Shown: positions 12,301 to 25,340 of the stretch, piece after piece
How positions within the stretch are numbered: position 1 is the first letter of the stretch
How the letters are laid out: the number at the start of each line of letters is the position of its first letter
Assembly: GCA_001510575.1 (NCBI GenBank)
Contig: LNGK01000005.1
Span: forward strand, 1,282,466-1,346,465
Direction of reading: 5' to 3'
Source: Knoxdaviesia capensis
Taxonomy: Eukaryota; Ascomycota; Sordariomycetes; Microascales; Gondwanamycetaceae
Length of the DNA: 64,000 nucleotides
The notes under the pieces: model-generated
The model's database searches: none
The model's input: the letters and a program-made list of their open reading frames with translations, nothing else
Told to the model about the DNA's origin: nothing
Made by a program: the position numbers and the translations under genes

Positions 12301-13999
12301 AGAATTGCGGCTTTTACTTTCATCTTGCGTGTTCTTGCTTTCTATGGCATGATTGACGGATTCTCATACACCGGATTTGTGCGCCCCGGGCTCGTTTTTC
12401 GTGATATGCGTGGCTTGCAAATTGCTCTCGTGGTAACAACCCACACCGATCCCTGTCCGGGGATGAACAGTATACTGTAGTAGCATATAGTGAGTGGTAG
12501 CTCTCCAGCCCGGGGAGATACGTTGGTTTTAGAAATACAGCCGAACCAAGTTTCCCGACGAGAAGAGAGGCAAAGCTGCAAGGGCCCTTCCCGGTGCGGT
12601 CGTGGCCCCTGTCCCGAGTATCGGCGGCGTTTGTCACGGTCAATTTCACGGGCAGGTGTCCGGGTTGGGTCTGATATGGGGCTCGGGAGGCGCCCTCTGG
12701 GATGAAGACACGGACCAGGGGCGTTTTTCATGTTAGAAACGCATCGGAGGTCCTATTATACCCGTCTGAAGTACAGAACGGAAACTACATGCATACAGTA
12801 CTGGGCATATATATGCTGGTCCAGTCCTTACAGTCTTAAGACGTGTGGGTGTCGGTCTGTTTGATGGGAGGGGCCTTTCTCTCGACATAACTCCCAACCC
12901 AAGATTGATGGATGCCTTATTTCCCTCCGACAACTAACGAGGCTTGGCATGACAACATGGCTTCTGGGGGAGGGTTCTTTGTGACTTTTCAGAACCGGAC
13001 TAATGGTGTTCTTGCAGAGGAGAGGGATCGACTCGACGGGGGGGGAGAACGCAGGACGGACAGGCAGACGACACTACCCAGACCTGTGCCGCAGCCATGC
13101 GGGTGACTGGTGTGGATTTGTTGGCGTTGTTATTCCGATGGCGGTGGTTTGAGGGGGGAGAGATGGGGAGGATGGGATAGGACAGGATGAAGGTGGCCCC
13201 ACCGGGTTGCGTGGTGTGGGCTTTTGTTTGCCTTCCGCGGGCTCTCGTCACCGCGTCCGGATAGTGTATCGTCACTTTCCCTTCCAGGAGCCGGACAAGG
13301 GGCGTGGTGATGAAGCGGAAAACTTCAAACAGCCTAGGACTGGCTCTCTGTCTGTTCCACGAGGATTGTGCAGGAAGACCAACCCAGGCCTAGTTCCGCA
13401 GGGCGTCAACACTCCGGTGGGAGCTTGGGAGTCCCATGTGGTTGTGGCTGCCCTTCCATCAGCGGCCGTTGTCCGGGGGGGGGCCGGAGCGCGTGGGAGA
13501 TTTGGTCCGCCTGCACCGCCATGGGGTTTCTTGCCTTCTTCAGCCTAGGCAGGAAGCAGAACTCACCAGAACGTGCTCTGTATGAGAGCAGAACAAAAGA
13601 ACATTCTTCTTCATGCATCGTTGCGGAATAATTACCCAGTTGGTAGGTTAGTTTCCCTCGCGGGTGTCTGTCTCCCAGGTCATTTTAGAGTTGCATCTAT
13701 CTTCGGTTGGGGGCTATGAATTTACCAAGACCTAAAAAAAAGAAACCAGAAAGAAAAGGAAGGGAAGGCGAGAAATTTAAAAAAAGAGGATCCGTCGCCC
13801 GAGTCCTGAAGTCTTTGCACATGTCGTTTTCTCTCTCGCAATGGTCATCGCCGGTGTCGGGTTCGCAGCCGGGCGGGGGAGCAGATTGGGGTGCGAGGGA
13901 CGAACGACAAGATTGGGCAGGTGGAAGAAGACGTAAAGTGGAAAAGAGACTCCGGGAAAAAGAAAGGCTGGGAGAGGGGAAGGAAGTGGCCACAGGCAG

Positions 14000-14002
<3 letters not shown>

Positions 14003-14047
<45 letters not shown>
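14003..14047 (+). repeat. Compound microsatellite (TC)15(TG)7
   Basis: Perfect TC dinucleotides pass directly into TG dinucleotides. Confidence 0.95.
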
Positions 14048-14615
14048 CTTCTGCTCTTCGGGGACGCCGGAGGAATCTTTGGGCTAGGGGGGGTAGTCGA
14101 CCGAACGGATCACGAAAGCAGGTTGCCAATGCTACGGCAAGCCGGGCCTATTTCGAGCACAGGCCAGATGAGGCGGAGGTTTTCCTCTCTCATTTTGGCT
14201 GCCCAGTCTGTGGGTGCCGCTATCTCTGGGCATTCTGCCTCTCTCTTCGTCCAAGTCGGCGAACATACGCCCCGCTCCCTCCCGGCGAATCCTCCCAGGC
14301 ACAGACACACACACATACGCACATGTAAGTCCAGCATAGACAGTATGTGGAATGTCGAGAGAGATATTTCTCGCCCAGATGCAACTCGACGAGATCTCAT
14401 CGGGTGATCATGGCCACGGCTGACGGGAGTGCTGTCTGGATGTCAGCACTGCTGGTTGCTGCTGCTCTGCCGGCCGTGCCGTCCGGGACTAGAAGCGTCC
14501 AGACAGGGAAGCGAAGGCTCCCCCTATTTCTGGTAATACTTGGGACGGGATTCATGGCATAAATCCGGCATTGCAAAGAGGGGAAGAGCCAGGGACAGAC
14601 AGACAGCTTTGGGGG

Positions 14616-14646
14616 TGTACAGTACATACTGTAAAATACTGTGTGT
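14616..14646. repeat. TACTG/CAGTA motif cluster
   Basis: Overlapping GTACAGTAC, ATACTGTA and ATACTGTG elements within 31 bp. Confidence 0.6.
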
Positions 14647-15268
14647 GTGCTGGAACTCGTCATAGTCTTGGTATGAATCTCGTGAGGCTTCTCCCTCAAC
14701 GGGAGACACTCGGAGGCAAGAGACCACCGGAGACAGATCTAGGGGCAAGAAGCAGAGCAGGCAGAATGCACACCACCCACCCACGCCCCCCTCCCCCTCT
14801 CCACTTGTCAGGTCAGACTATGCACCACTTCTTCTTCTTCTCAAAGTTGACATAATATGCAGGATCTTCCTCAAGTGGATAACATCGCCGGGATACAACT
14901 GCGCAAGTTTTTTCGTTCGTATGTGAGAAAGCACCACGCCCCCTTCGCTGACCGGAAGAAATCAAAGACAAAAGAGACTAAGAAAAAGAAAAGAAAAGGT
15001 TAAGAAATAAATACATAACTAAAAACCGCCCGTACTCTCAAGGGTGGCTGTCATATCCACCACCCCATCATGGCAGGTTTTCTGAATCCTTTCCCTTCTT
15101 TTTCTGTCTGCTTCACCGCCGCGGTCCCCAGAAATGAGATTGCATCCTCCGGCGGCACAATATCCAAGTACCGACTGCAAACCCGACATATATGGAGGCA
15201 TGTGCAGCAGCCGTGCATCGGTGGCAGTCCTTTCAAAATCGTCCTATGGACAAGGACAGGAAGCGTGG

Positions 15269-15294
15269 GTGTGTGTGTGTGTGTGTGTGTGTGT
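15269..15294 (+). repeat. (GT)13 microsatellite
   Basis: Thirteen perfect GT units. Confidence 0.95.
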
Positions 15295-16092
15295 CATATA
15301 TGACAGAGAAGCGAGCTCGTGGTTTGATGAAAAGGTTTAAAAAAGAAGAAAAACAACTAAAATGTACGAGCATCCTTGAACTCACCACTGAACAGGCCAC
15401 GCACCCCATGCCCCTCTCTTTCTCAGATGGCATGAACAGACAAGGCCTTGTAGATGAGAAGGGGGGAGGAGAAGTCATCTGAAGGTTAAGTCAGTTACTT
15501 CTTGGGTCAAAAGGACTCTCTCTTGTGAGGACTGATCCCCCTAATTCGTGCATATATGCCTCCGTCATCTCGGTGCAAAGTGGTTGGGTTACATACAGAC
15601 AGACATGGATTTGGGGGAGGTGTGTGTGGACATAGTAGGAGTGGTCGGGTTAGACTGACCTGGTGAGAGAAAGAGGGGGGTGGGGAGGGGGGGATGACAC
15701 AACTTCTTCAACTGGGAAGGTTTTGGAGTTGTCGAGGGTGGTGTTCGGGAAGCAGTTGCGGTAACAGACACAAGACAAAGAGAAGAAGTTTACAGTGCAG
15801 CAATACACAATGCATGCGCATGCCTGGAGGCTTCGGGTGGTTGGGGAGGGAAGTTGGAGCATGCGGTTAACGGCCCAGAGACGACAAGAAAGGGAAGAAG
15901 AAGTCCCCCCTCCTCCCCCAGGACAGCATCGAACAAGTAATCTCTCCGTGAAAAGGTGTTTATCTGGGAACAGAGGGGTTCATTGGTGTCTCTGATGGTG
16001 TGTCTGCATGGGTTTGGTAAAACGTCCTGTGCCAGGCTGCCAGCTCAACCTAGCATCCCATGGGGTTCCCGGTGCTGTCTTGGTATGCTTTG

Positions 16093-16113
16093 ATACAGTA
16101 CAGTACTGTACGG
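16093..16113. repeat. TACAG/TACTG palindromic motif cluster
   Basis: Two CAGTA units followed by their inverted copy, giving a short dyad-symmetric element. Confidence 0.65.
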
Positions 16114-16795
16114 AGGAGCTGCTACAGCCGGCGGCATGCCGGCGTAGAATTTCACCCAGTAGAGACAGACACGATACTCCTCTGTTCAGCCTCCTGCTTT
16201 TGAAGAAACACTTCAAGATGATACCCAAGCCTGCCTCGGCTCATCCTTCACGGAGGGAGGGGGCCAACATCCAAGAAACCACCACTTCAACTCTGGAATC
16301 CAGCCCGGAGCATGCATAGCCCAAGGCGAACTCGGACGTGCGAGAACAGATCCCATAGGGCTTTGCCATCAAGCTCAATTATTGACTCGATACCAAGTTT
16401 ATAGCGGATCTTATGTTAACGGTGGTAACTTAGCAAGTATGCTACCAAGTAATGCGATGGTGGTGGGATTTGAGGTAGTAAATATAGAATTAAAGGTCTC
16501 CCTCTCTGCCCGTCAGCAGAGTGGACATGATATAACACATGCTGGGCCTGAACCGGGGGGGAACTAGATCGAGGATTGGAATCCCTGGGAGTCCACGTAA
16601 CGAGAGTCTATGCAGAGGTCGGTAGGTACCTTTTCAAACGGATCCTTGGAGAAAATGCAACTCTCTCTGTTCGTTTTTTGAGTCAAAACTCTCTTCTGGT
16701 TAGCACCCTCCAACCCGGCATACACTGCAATATTTCCAGCATATAGACCCAACGTACTAGTACTGCTACTCCTCCGGTATCTACAGTACAGTAGT

Positions 16796-16815
16796 GAGGT
16801 GAGGTGAGGTGAGGT
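16796..16815 (+). repeat. (GAGGT)4 tandem repeat
   Basis: Four perfect GAGGT units, directly after a TACAGTACAGTAG motif at 16782. Confidence 0.9.
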
Positions 16816-16824
16816 GGACTGTGG

Positions 16825-16842
16825 CTGGGCTGGGCTGGGCTG
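16825..16842 (+). repeat. (CTGGG)3 tandem repeat
   Basis: Three CTGGG units plus a partial fourth, 9 bp after the GAGGT array. Confidence 0.85.
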
Positions 16843-18200
16843 TAAAATCGAGCCTTTATTTCCTTATGTTGTTTCTGTTCTGGCGGTCTAGTCTATTTGT
16901 AGGTTATGTGGACACTGTACAAGCCCTGCTACGGCGCAGGCTCTGGCGCAGGAAATACAGGAGTAACTGGAAAAGGGTAACTTTGCAGGCGGCCAGATAT
17001 CTTGTACGGCACAGCAGCCATAGCGGGATGAACGGTGGAGGGGGAATACGTATGTACTGACCCATACGGTACTCAATACAGTATACCGTGCTATCTCTTC
17101 AGCCGAGGACTCTGAGGACAGAAGTCAACCACAGTGAACTAGAAAATCGAGCCAGCTTTATATTAGGTGCGTGTGTTTGTGTGTGTGTGCACGATACACG
17201 TACTGTACTGTTCTACATCGGTGGTGGATCACTTTAACAGCGACCAGGGATCCGTGGAAGTGGGACTGGTATGATGGGGCCAAATGGGCATGAAATTTGC
17301 AGAGATGGGGGATTTGGCGATTCTCGGTGGGTAATGATCTCCATCATCACCACGATATTATATCGTCCGGCGGAGTTTTTTCGTTCTCGCCTGGCGATCG
17401 GAGTGACTGCAGGTGTTCAAGATCTTCTCTGCGCAGGTGTGTGTCTCTCACTCTCCTCGTGGTTATGTGTGTCCGTGGTCTTCAGATCGGATCGTCTAAG
17501 GGGCAGAGTGTCACACGGGAGATTTGGGAGGGGGTAGTAACAGCAGGGGACCCAGCACTGAAGAGAGGGGGAACTTCGATCGCATGGCTGAAGGGTTTTC
17601 CGCTCCCGGGTGGGAATCCCTACAAGAGCGGCACATTTCTTTCGTTTTCTTGCATAAACTTAAGCCCTATCTTGCAGATGCCGAGACGACCAGGGAGGCA
17701 ATCCTGTTGCGCCCGGTCTTCTGCTACGAGATCATCACAGCAATGGGTTTTCCCTGTGGTATCGCGGCAGAAGGGGAAAATAGCACTGGGATATATGATC
17801 GACGCGCTGAGGATCCTGCAAATCTCGGGAGGTCAAAATAGCACGAAGAGGAAATAAAGCTGTGGTTGAAGCCGGGCGCGCTTTTCTTCCCACCGTGCTT
17901 GTTCCAATATCAGACTTTTCAAGATAGGGCTCTCTTGACTTTCTTTTTCTTTTTTTGCCTTTATGAATAGGGCGTAGCGGTCTAGGACATACTGTACTGT
18001 ATGTACCATAGTTGAAAGGCTACGCCCACGAGAATATGCACAGATTTAGTTGGTCGGGCTCTTTTTTTCTTCTTTTTTTCTTTTTCTTTTTTTGGGGCCG
18101 CCCAGCAGGGTGCTCTACCCGCTCAGATGCTGATCCCAGGTTCTGTCCTATGCGGTTTTCTCTATTTTTTCCGACAAGGGTGGGACAACCCGACTGTGTT

Positions 18201-18227
18201 GTGTGTGTGTGTGTGTGTGTGTGTGTG
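18201..18227 (+). repeat. (GT)13 microsatellite
   Basis: Thirteen perfect GT units. Confidence 0.95.
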
Positions 18228-20019
18228 AAGGTGAGGGGGAAATGTTTGAGATTTCTGATATCTTCAGAAGTGCATAACCAACCAGCCTTACTTAGAAAAA
18301 GGCCATGGTTGTTAGACGCTTTTTCCCCCTTCCACTTATATCCCGCCTATCAGATTCTCGTCCAGTCTAAACCAAGTTAAAATTAAAGCAGGAATATCAA
18401 AGGGCCCCCTGGAAACATGGGGGCCGCGTGGACGAGCAAGGCGGCGTCAACAACACCGCCCGGCCTCCTCCGTATGTTTTGTTGGTTCCGCGACCTGGGC
18501 TGTGTTAGCGGAGAGTTGGATGATTCCTTACCAGACTAAAAATCCTTCTCTAGGCGTCTTTTTGGAAACGGGCAGTGAAAAGGATTCCCGTGGGGTTCTA
18601 TTTCCAGGACCTGTGCAGTGCAGAAATCCTCCACCGACATAGACAGCGGGCACAGCCCAGCGCGGCCGCTTGGGGTGGTCACTCCGCAGCCACAGCCGCC
18701 GCGCCGAAGCGACCGCTCCGGACACCCAACGGCCCCAGAGACCAGATATCGGCGTTTCAAGATCCCACGCCCTCGTGGCTGTTGCGTGCAGACGTGGCCG
18801 CCAGTTGCCAAGTTGATATTGCGAGAAGTCGGCCAAGTGACACGTCCAGGGGCGAAGGGGGGGGAGCAGGTCAGACGTCCAAAGATAAGAATCCGGGCAC
18901 AAGCCCATCGCTCTGGTTTTCTGCCTTGGGGGAAATATCAACTTGCCGCCAGGACCCAAGCTGCAGCCTGATGCTGCTTGCTGCCTTTTTCTTTTCTCTT
19001 TCCCCTTGCTCACACCCCCCCAAGATGTCACAGCCATGGATTGAGAGTTGTCCAGGAGAGCCGGCGGTTGTGGCTTCTCTGGCTCACACTATTGGGTGCG
19101 TTCTCTCTTCCTTCTCCTTCACCCCCTTTTTGAGTCCCTATCTCGTGGTCCTTCATGCCTCTTGTGTCCTCCTGCTCCTCTCTCGTCGTGCACACAGACA
19201 CTCGGCGCTTCTGCGCTGGGTGGCTCGTAATACAACATATATCGTCCGGGAGAGGGGCTTTTTTCCGCTTTCCCGCCTTCGCTGTCTTGTAACATAGAAG
19301 TGTCTTTCTTTAGGAGCGGCCTTTTTCTCTCTCGTGTAACAGAGGGAGAGGGGCCGTCGTGGTATGTGTGTGTGATATAGTAGTCTTGCGTTACCGTCAC
19401 TCGTACTTGCATCAAGGTTCCAAGAGGGGCAAGAATGAGATGGGGGGGGAGCGGGTGGCGTTCGGGAGACAGACCAAGAAGACGACTATGAAAAAAAAAG
19501 AATCCCCCAATGTGAAGAGGCGGCGGCAATGGCGGTGAGCGTGAATGTCCGCGTAGGGTGCGTGTGCGTGTGTGTGTGTGCTCTTCTTCTCGTGCTATTG
19601 GAGAGAGAGCATGGCCGGACAAGTGAAATCCCAGACAACACAGGGCGGGTTCAATATAAACAACATGCGGTATACACACACCACGCTGGTGGCTCTCACC
19701 AACACGCATTGCTTCCGGCGCTCGACGCCCATTTCACGACACGATCGGATCTGTGGGCACAAAATCAAAAGTCGGCATCATCGGCCTCTCGCCCCCGATT
19801 TCATCCGGTGCAGGGGCAACTTAGCCCTCGGGAGACAACGACGGACGCACTTCTGGTTGGTGAGTGCATACGTTCTGCGTAGTGGTGTCTGGAGGTGCTT
19901 GTGTGTGACTATATCGTGGTGGGCGAGTATCTTGCATTGTCCTCGTCGAGAGTTTTGAATATTCACGTGGGTGGAGGGAGGTAGCCTACTGAACACACCT
20001 ATGCCATCCCGTTGTCTTC

Positions 20020-20290
20020 TCTGCCCCCGTGAACCATTCATCAACTCAAGACTCTTCTCCTCCTCCTTCCTCTCTCCTTCTCGGTCAGATATATACCCAA
20101 AACGTCTGTCTCCAGCACGATATCTCGCCTCTCGTATCTACAGCACATCGCCATCCCACGCCTCCCCGCCACAACTCCAGCTCCTTCGTCTCTGGCGTTC
20201 AGTTACTGGTGGCACGGCCTGATCACGCTGTCTCTCCTCCTCCTGCTTCTTCTCCTCCTTCTCTTTCAGCTTTGGTAGTGGACGCCCCTT
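20020..20290 (+). promoter_or_regulatory. Orphan pyrimidine-rich leader-like segment
   Basis: About 270 bp of strongly CT-rich plus strand (runs of tcctcctcc, ctctcc and cttctcc) resembling the leaders in front of the genes of this window, but no credible ORF follows. It could be the 5' part of a noncoding transcript or simply low-complexity DNA. Confidence 0.25.
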
Positions 20291-23200
20291 CCGAGGGACC
20301 CCCGCCGCCGGATGTGCTTTGAAAGAAAAGAGAATCACACAAAAAAGCCTCCGGTGCGGGAAAGGCGCAGGGAGTTCGTGTGGCCCCTTTCTAGTAGCAC
20401 ACGGCGGATAGGAGAGGTCGAGACAACGAAAGAGAGGCAGAAAGGGACGAGAGAAGAACACAACAGACGGCGTAATACAGTTCTCCCGTGCGGGTAACGC
20501 AAAACGGTCTCTAAAATCTGTGGAACTGCCTACTGCTAGATCGGCACATGCGTATCTTCTCTCGTCGTTCTTCTCCAACCAAATCTCTCGTAGGCTACGG
20601 GAATGTCCGGGAATGCATGCGTGACCCCTCAAGAACGGGCTTTTATTTTATTTTATCTCTGGGCATTTTCGTCTTACGAGCTGCTGTTCACGGAGTGACA
20701 AGGTTCTGACGGGCTGTAAAATCCCCCCTCCAGCACAGCGCAGATCCTTACGTCCACAAGGCACTTCCTTGTGCCCCGCGAGCGCGAGATCGTGTATCCC
20801 AGATCCACGCGTATCCCAGGTCCTGAATCCTTCGCCATGCAGATCGGCGGCAGATCCTGGCCGCACTTGCAAAGGAGGAGGATTGCGTCTGGCAAAGGAA
20901 GGGCCGCGTATGGACAGAATGGCTTCTGTGGACGTGCGGAATCCACGATGGTCTTATGCTTTGATTTAAAAAAAAGAAAAAACATCGGTCAGGTGTGGTG
21001 GTCTGTCCTCACCCCAGGTCTGAGATGAGCGTAACCCTTATCTGGCTCGGGTTAAATAAAGAGCCAAAAGGCAATAATAGTCAAAAGCCAGCCATAATCG
21101 GGATTGCCGGTCTCTGGCATATCGTTCAGGTCTCGTTCTTTTTCTTTGGTGGTCGTTGTTGGGTTTGATCCGTGCTGCGTCTTCCTCTCCTCAGACAACC
21201 GTCTAGCACTAGATCTTGGCAAGGGTCATCATCTTATGTTCCGCCAAAAGGTCAGGATCTTGGGGGGCTTTTTTCTTCTTCACCTACTCATCTCCCGCCA
21301 AAGAAATGCTGCTATATTTAGACACAGCCGCCTGTCGATTCCGTGCTTGGCCACGTTGTAGAGCAAGTCGCACCGAATACTGGGGCCCCCAAGGGAATTG
21401 AGGTCCGGGATAGTCCGGAAGCGGTCTCACGGCGTCAAATTGACTGCCAAAGTCCGGGAATCCCACTCATTCCAGGCCCTCTTAGCACAAGGCCCTCTCA
21501 TCTTTCTCTGTATAGATATCTCGGCTGCCCCGTTGTCAACAAGTGTAGCATTCCCTGTCATCCACACTAAAAAACTGTGCCTCTCTCTCTCTGTCTGCTC
21601 CTCAACCCAGTCTGTCACTTGAAACCCAAGAACTAATACCACCCTAGAATGACCCAAAGGGCTAACCTCCAACGCAACGCTGTCCTATCTCCAGTTATGC
21701 CGTTTGTCAACCTTCAATGCCGGGTAAAACATCCTCGCATGCCACCAACAGCAGTGGAACATGCAAGAGTCTGGTCAGGTACTGAGTAATATAACAGATC
21801 AGGATTAGTGTCGAGGCAACTACAGTAAGTAGTATCCTCTCCCCCTCCCCATCTCCCCCTCTCCCCCCTCTCTTATGCAGCAGCGCAGTCCAATAGAACG
21901 GGGACAGAAGTCCTAGGTCCCAAGGTTCATCGTTCTTCTGTTTCTTCCAGAGCAACGTTCTATTCAGAAGGTGGGATGGGATATGCCGCCGTCATTTCCG
22001 GCGAGGAGAGGGGGAAGCCACACTTTAGACGGGGAGATGAGGCAGGAAAAAAAAAAACAGGGAAAAGGGGGGGTGGGGGTATAGCATCTATTGTACTGCA
22101 GGTATCGTTGGAACTGTATCATTGGAAAGTGTGACACCTGACGGAGGAGTGCCATTCCTTGGTGCACTCTCTCACTCTCTATCTCTTTCTCCTGCACGCA
22201 CACGATGTGTGAACTCACTCCACAGGTGCAATGGGGAAGAGAGAGAGCGGGCAGAAATCAGAAGTAAGATGCACAGCAGCCCAGCCTGGCATGGTGCTGA
22301 TTTTTTACAAGGACCATCCCCATCACAAGTGCTCCCACAGCCAGCCAGGCTTATTTTATTGCAGGGCTTGAGAGGCATAATGCTTTTTCAAGCTTCTCAC
22401 GCCAGCGGAAATGCACGAAAAGGCTGTGGCCACAGCGAAGAAAAAAAAAAAGGCATAGGCCACAGAACAACACTTAGCCAGGCTGTGTGCGGCTGATTCC
22501 TCCGTCTGACTCCTGGTATCTACAGTAGATTATTCCCTGATGAAAATAGGTCAACGGGAGAGCAAGGAACTCTTGTTCATGTCTTTTTAGGTCGTCCCTC
22601 AGCCAGACTTCCCCGGGTGTTCGGGGAGGGTCTAAGCAGTTCATCGTCCCAGGGCGTGATACGATGGCATGACAGCAAGTTGGAGTAAGGGTCGAGCATT
22701 GCATATTCGCAAACGGTGATCCCAAAAATATCCCACAGGAATATCGCCTTGCTGGTGCAGATGCCTAGTTTCTCTGCAACCCGAAGAAGACGACATTTGA
22801 TAACCCTTCGTCTGCTAACCGAGTAATGCCAACGGGGGGGAAACAACTAACTGCACACGCTCTCTCTCTCGCTCTCCTGTCTAGCATATTCCTAGGTACC
22901 ACACGTCGAAAGAGGTAGGTCACCGAAATCGCTTTGGGAGTTCTTATTCTGTATATGTTATTATTTTATTTTATTTTAATATTATTGACAGTCCTGCATT
23001 ATTTTCCCCGCCCGCCCGTCCGCCCGCCGCACTGTCATTTCCATTATTTTACCTTCTTCCGTCTTATGCTGCCGTCTCGCTCTGCATTTCTTTTCGCTTC
23101 GTCCAGGCTTCGATGTGTTCTTTGTCACGTTCGAGAAACTTGGCCGGAACCACTCATGTGCATATTCTGGGAGGGGCATGGTTCCTTACAGTGGGTTCAT

Positions 23201-25325
23201 TTTTCTTCTGCTGGTGGCTCTCTTTTTTTTGGAAAATGGCCGCGGACAAAATCCTTACGGTGGGCATTTGCCAGTATGTAAAATTGCACGGTATTGGACG
23301 GGTGTTGTGGACTGTGTAACATTTGTCCAGAGGCTGCATATCGATCACGGACCCCATTTTACAAAAGGTTGAAGAAGCGAGCGGAGGGATGAGGAGGAGG
23401 CTGGGGGTGGGAGGGATAGAGATGGTGAAAAAAGGGTGATTGTGTGTATGAGTGTGAGCGTGAGTGACAGAAGATGCAGGAGACAGGTCAAGCCCGAAGT
23501 CGCGAGAGCCAAGAACCAGGCAGCGTTACTCTGGTCAGGATTCTTGGGAGTTCTCTAGGTCGCTATGAGGTGCATGCATGCCTCTTAAGCTATCTCGCCA
23601 GCCCAGGCTCCGATATCAAAGGATGGGCATTCACGGCGCTGGTATCTGGCCGGCTTTCCCCGTCTTTCCGCAACAGGATCGGTTCCAAATTTCCCAAGGA
23701 TGGCCGAACCCAGGGGCACCTTATGCTTTGCAGCTTGGTGGTTGTGTCGGGATGTACGCAACACAACAGAGGAACTCCAACATATGGAGCCCGAGAGAGA
23801 GACGGTAATTTCAGGCTGTCAGATCTGAATTCTGATCTGGCCACTTTTCTGCCCTCGCCAATTGTCGATAAATTAATTCTCCAACTGCAGAGCGCTAGGA
23901 AGTGATGGGAAGGGGGGCCGGGGATCGAAGGCAGTCGGCCCGTCAGGGTGGAGAGAGCGAAAGCCAGACAGGCAAATTGAAGGCCAGAGAAGATAGGAGA
24001 TTACATTCTGGAGCTGGTCGGGGGGGTGTGTCTTTCTGGGAGACATTATGAGAAGCTCCTGTCCTTTTATCTCAGACGGTGATTGTTTCTTGTTTCCAAC
24101 GGTGGACACGTAAGTCCATGACACCGATATCCGTCTGGCATTTTCGGCGGCCCAAGGTCGGTAGGCCCATGGTTCCCGGGTTGCTTTTTACAGGGAAGCC
24201 AGCAGGAAATCTTCACATGATGAACATCATCTCTCCAGTGGGCAGCAGGCAGTACGCATCCATGCGACAGGGAACAGTCTACAAGGTACTTTGAGTACTC
24301 TTGGGACACGTCAACTTTGTGGCCCTATTCGGGAGACCGTGTGGACTGGTGCATACTCTACGAGGTTCCTGTAGCAAGGACGAGAACGAGGTTTTATACA
24401 CGCGTCCCGCGTATTTGGTGGACGACATATCGCATCTTGCGTTGCTGGCCGCCAAGCATCGTCCATCGCCCAGCCTTCCCCTCCAAGGGAACTTCTCTGG
24501 CTGCAAATTACAATTCCCGGTGCCTTTTTTTCGTTCTAACATGGTACCTTAACCCCCGCCCACGGATTCGGGAACGGCGATTATTCCCCTTTTACACCTC
24601 TACCGCCCAGTTGACCCGTCCCCCGCCCTACAGATTCTAGTCACCACCCTGTTCCCTCACATTTCCTAAACCAGGCATATACGCCGTGACTTAATGGTCT
24701 TCCAAAAAAGAAGCAGAAGAAGCCCTGGAAAAAGACAGTCGTGGCCAGGGGGGCTGGGGAGTGAGATACCGGTTTGATTTGAATGGCAGACCACACAATT
24801 CTGTCCCCCCCCTTCCGATGGATGCAACCCCCGGGTGGTGACTATTTCTCTTTGGTCCGTTGTCCATTGTTCACGACCACGGCAGTGATCTGAAGCATTT
24901 CTGCACAGAGTGGGGAAGGACGGCGGTCATCGGGCTCTGGGAGGTTGCTATAAACTGCCCTTTCAATTTTAGTTTCCATCGTGCATCCCATCCATTGGAC
25001 AAATTGTCGCCCGGGCGGTTCAGATATCAGTGCTTTGCATTTTGCTTTTCAGTGACATCGGGCTCACGCTGGCATCACCGATGTTACAAAGCCTCGCTGA
25101 CTGCTCAGGAGCAATCGTCGAGGAAGCTCTGTGCTTTCTCGCTTATAAGTGCGGTGAAGAGCCTGTACGAGTGGCAACTGTATAGAGTACGGAGTAACGA
25201 ATGAGGCATCTCGGAGACAATGCCATTGGAAGTCACGAAGCCATTCCCGGTCAATCAAGGGGCGAATCCCACGGGGACTTTCTGTCTTGTCAGGTTGATG
25301 TTGTCGGTGGTCGGGATGTATCACG

Positions 25326-25340
25326 TTAGGGTTAGGGTTT
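25326..25340 (+). repeat. Interstitial telomere-like TTAGGG repeat
   Basis: Two perfect TTAGGG units followed by TTT, the filamentous-fungal telomere unit, far from any window edge. It also contains the telobox-type AACCCTAA on the minus strand. Confidence 0.7.

Larger units (their letters stand above)
12301..20019. other. Gene-poor region, first part
   Basis: No supported coding region. Open frames are below about 240 codons, overlap on both strands and are made of low-complexity or microsatellite translations. Contents: a compound TC/TG microsatellite near 14.0 kb, GT microsatellites near 15.27 and 18.2 kb, GAGGT and CTGGG tandem repeats near 16.8 kb, a T-rich tract at about 18060-18093, and a cluster of TACTG/CAGTA motifs at 14.6, 16.1, 16.78, 17.2 and 18.0 kb. 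The stretch at about 16320-16500 is poorer in CpG and G+C than its surroundings. Confidence 0.6.

Noticed and set aside
25255..25285. GGCGAATCCC, resembling part of a dispersed 5S rRNA gene
   Set aside because: No other 5S segments flank it.
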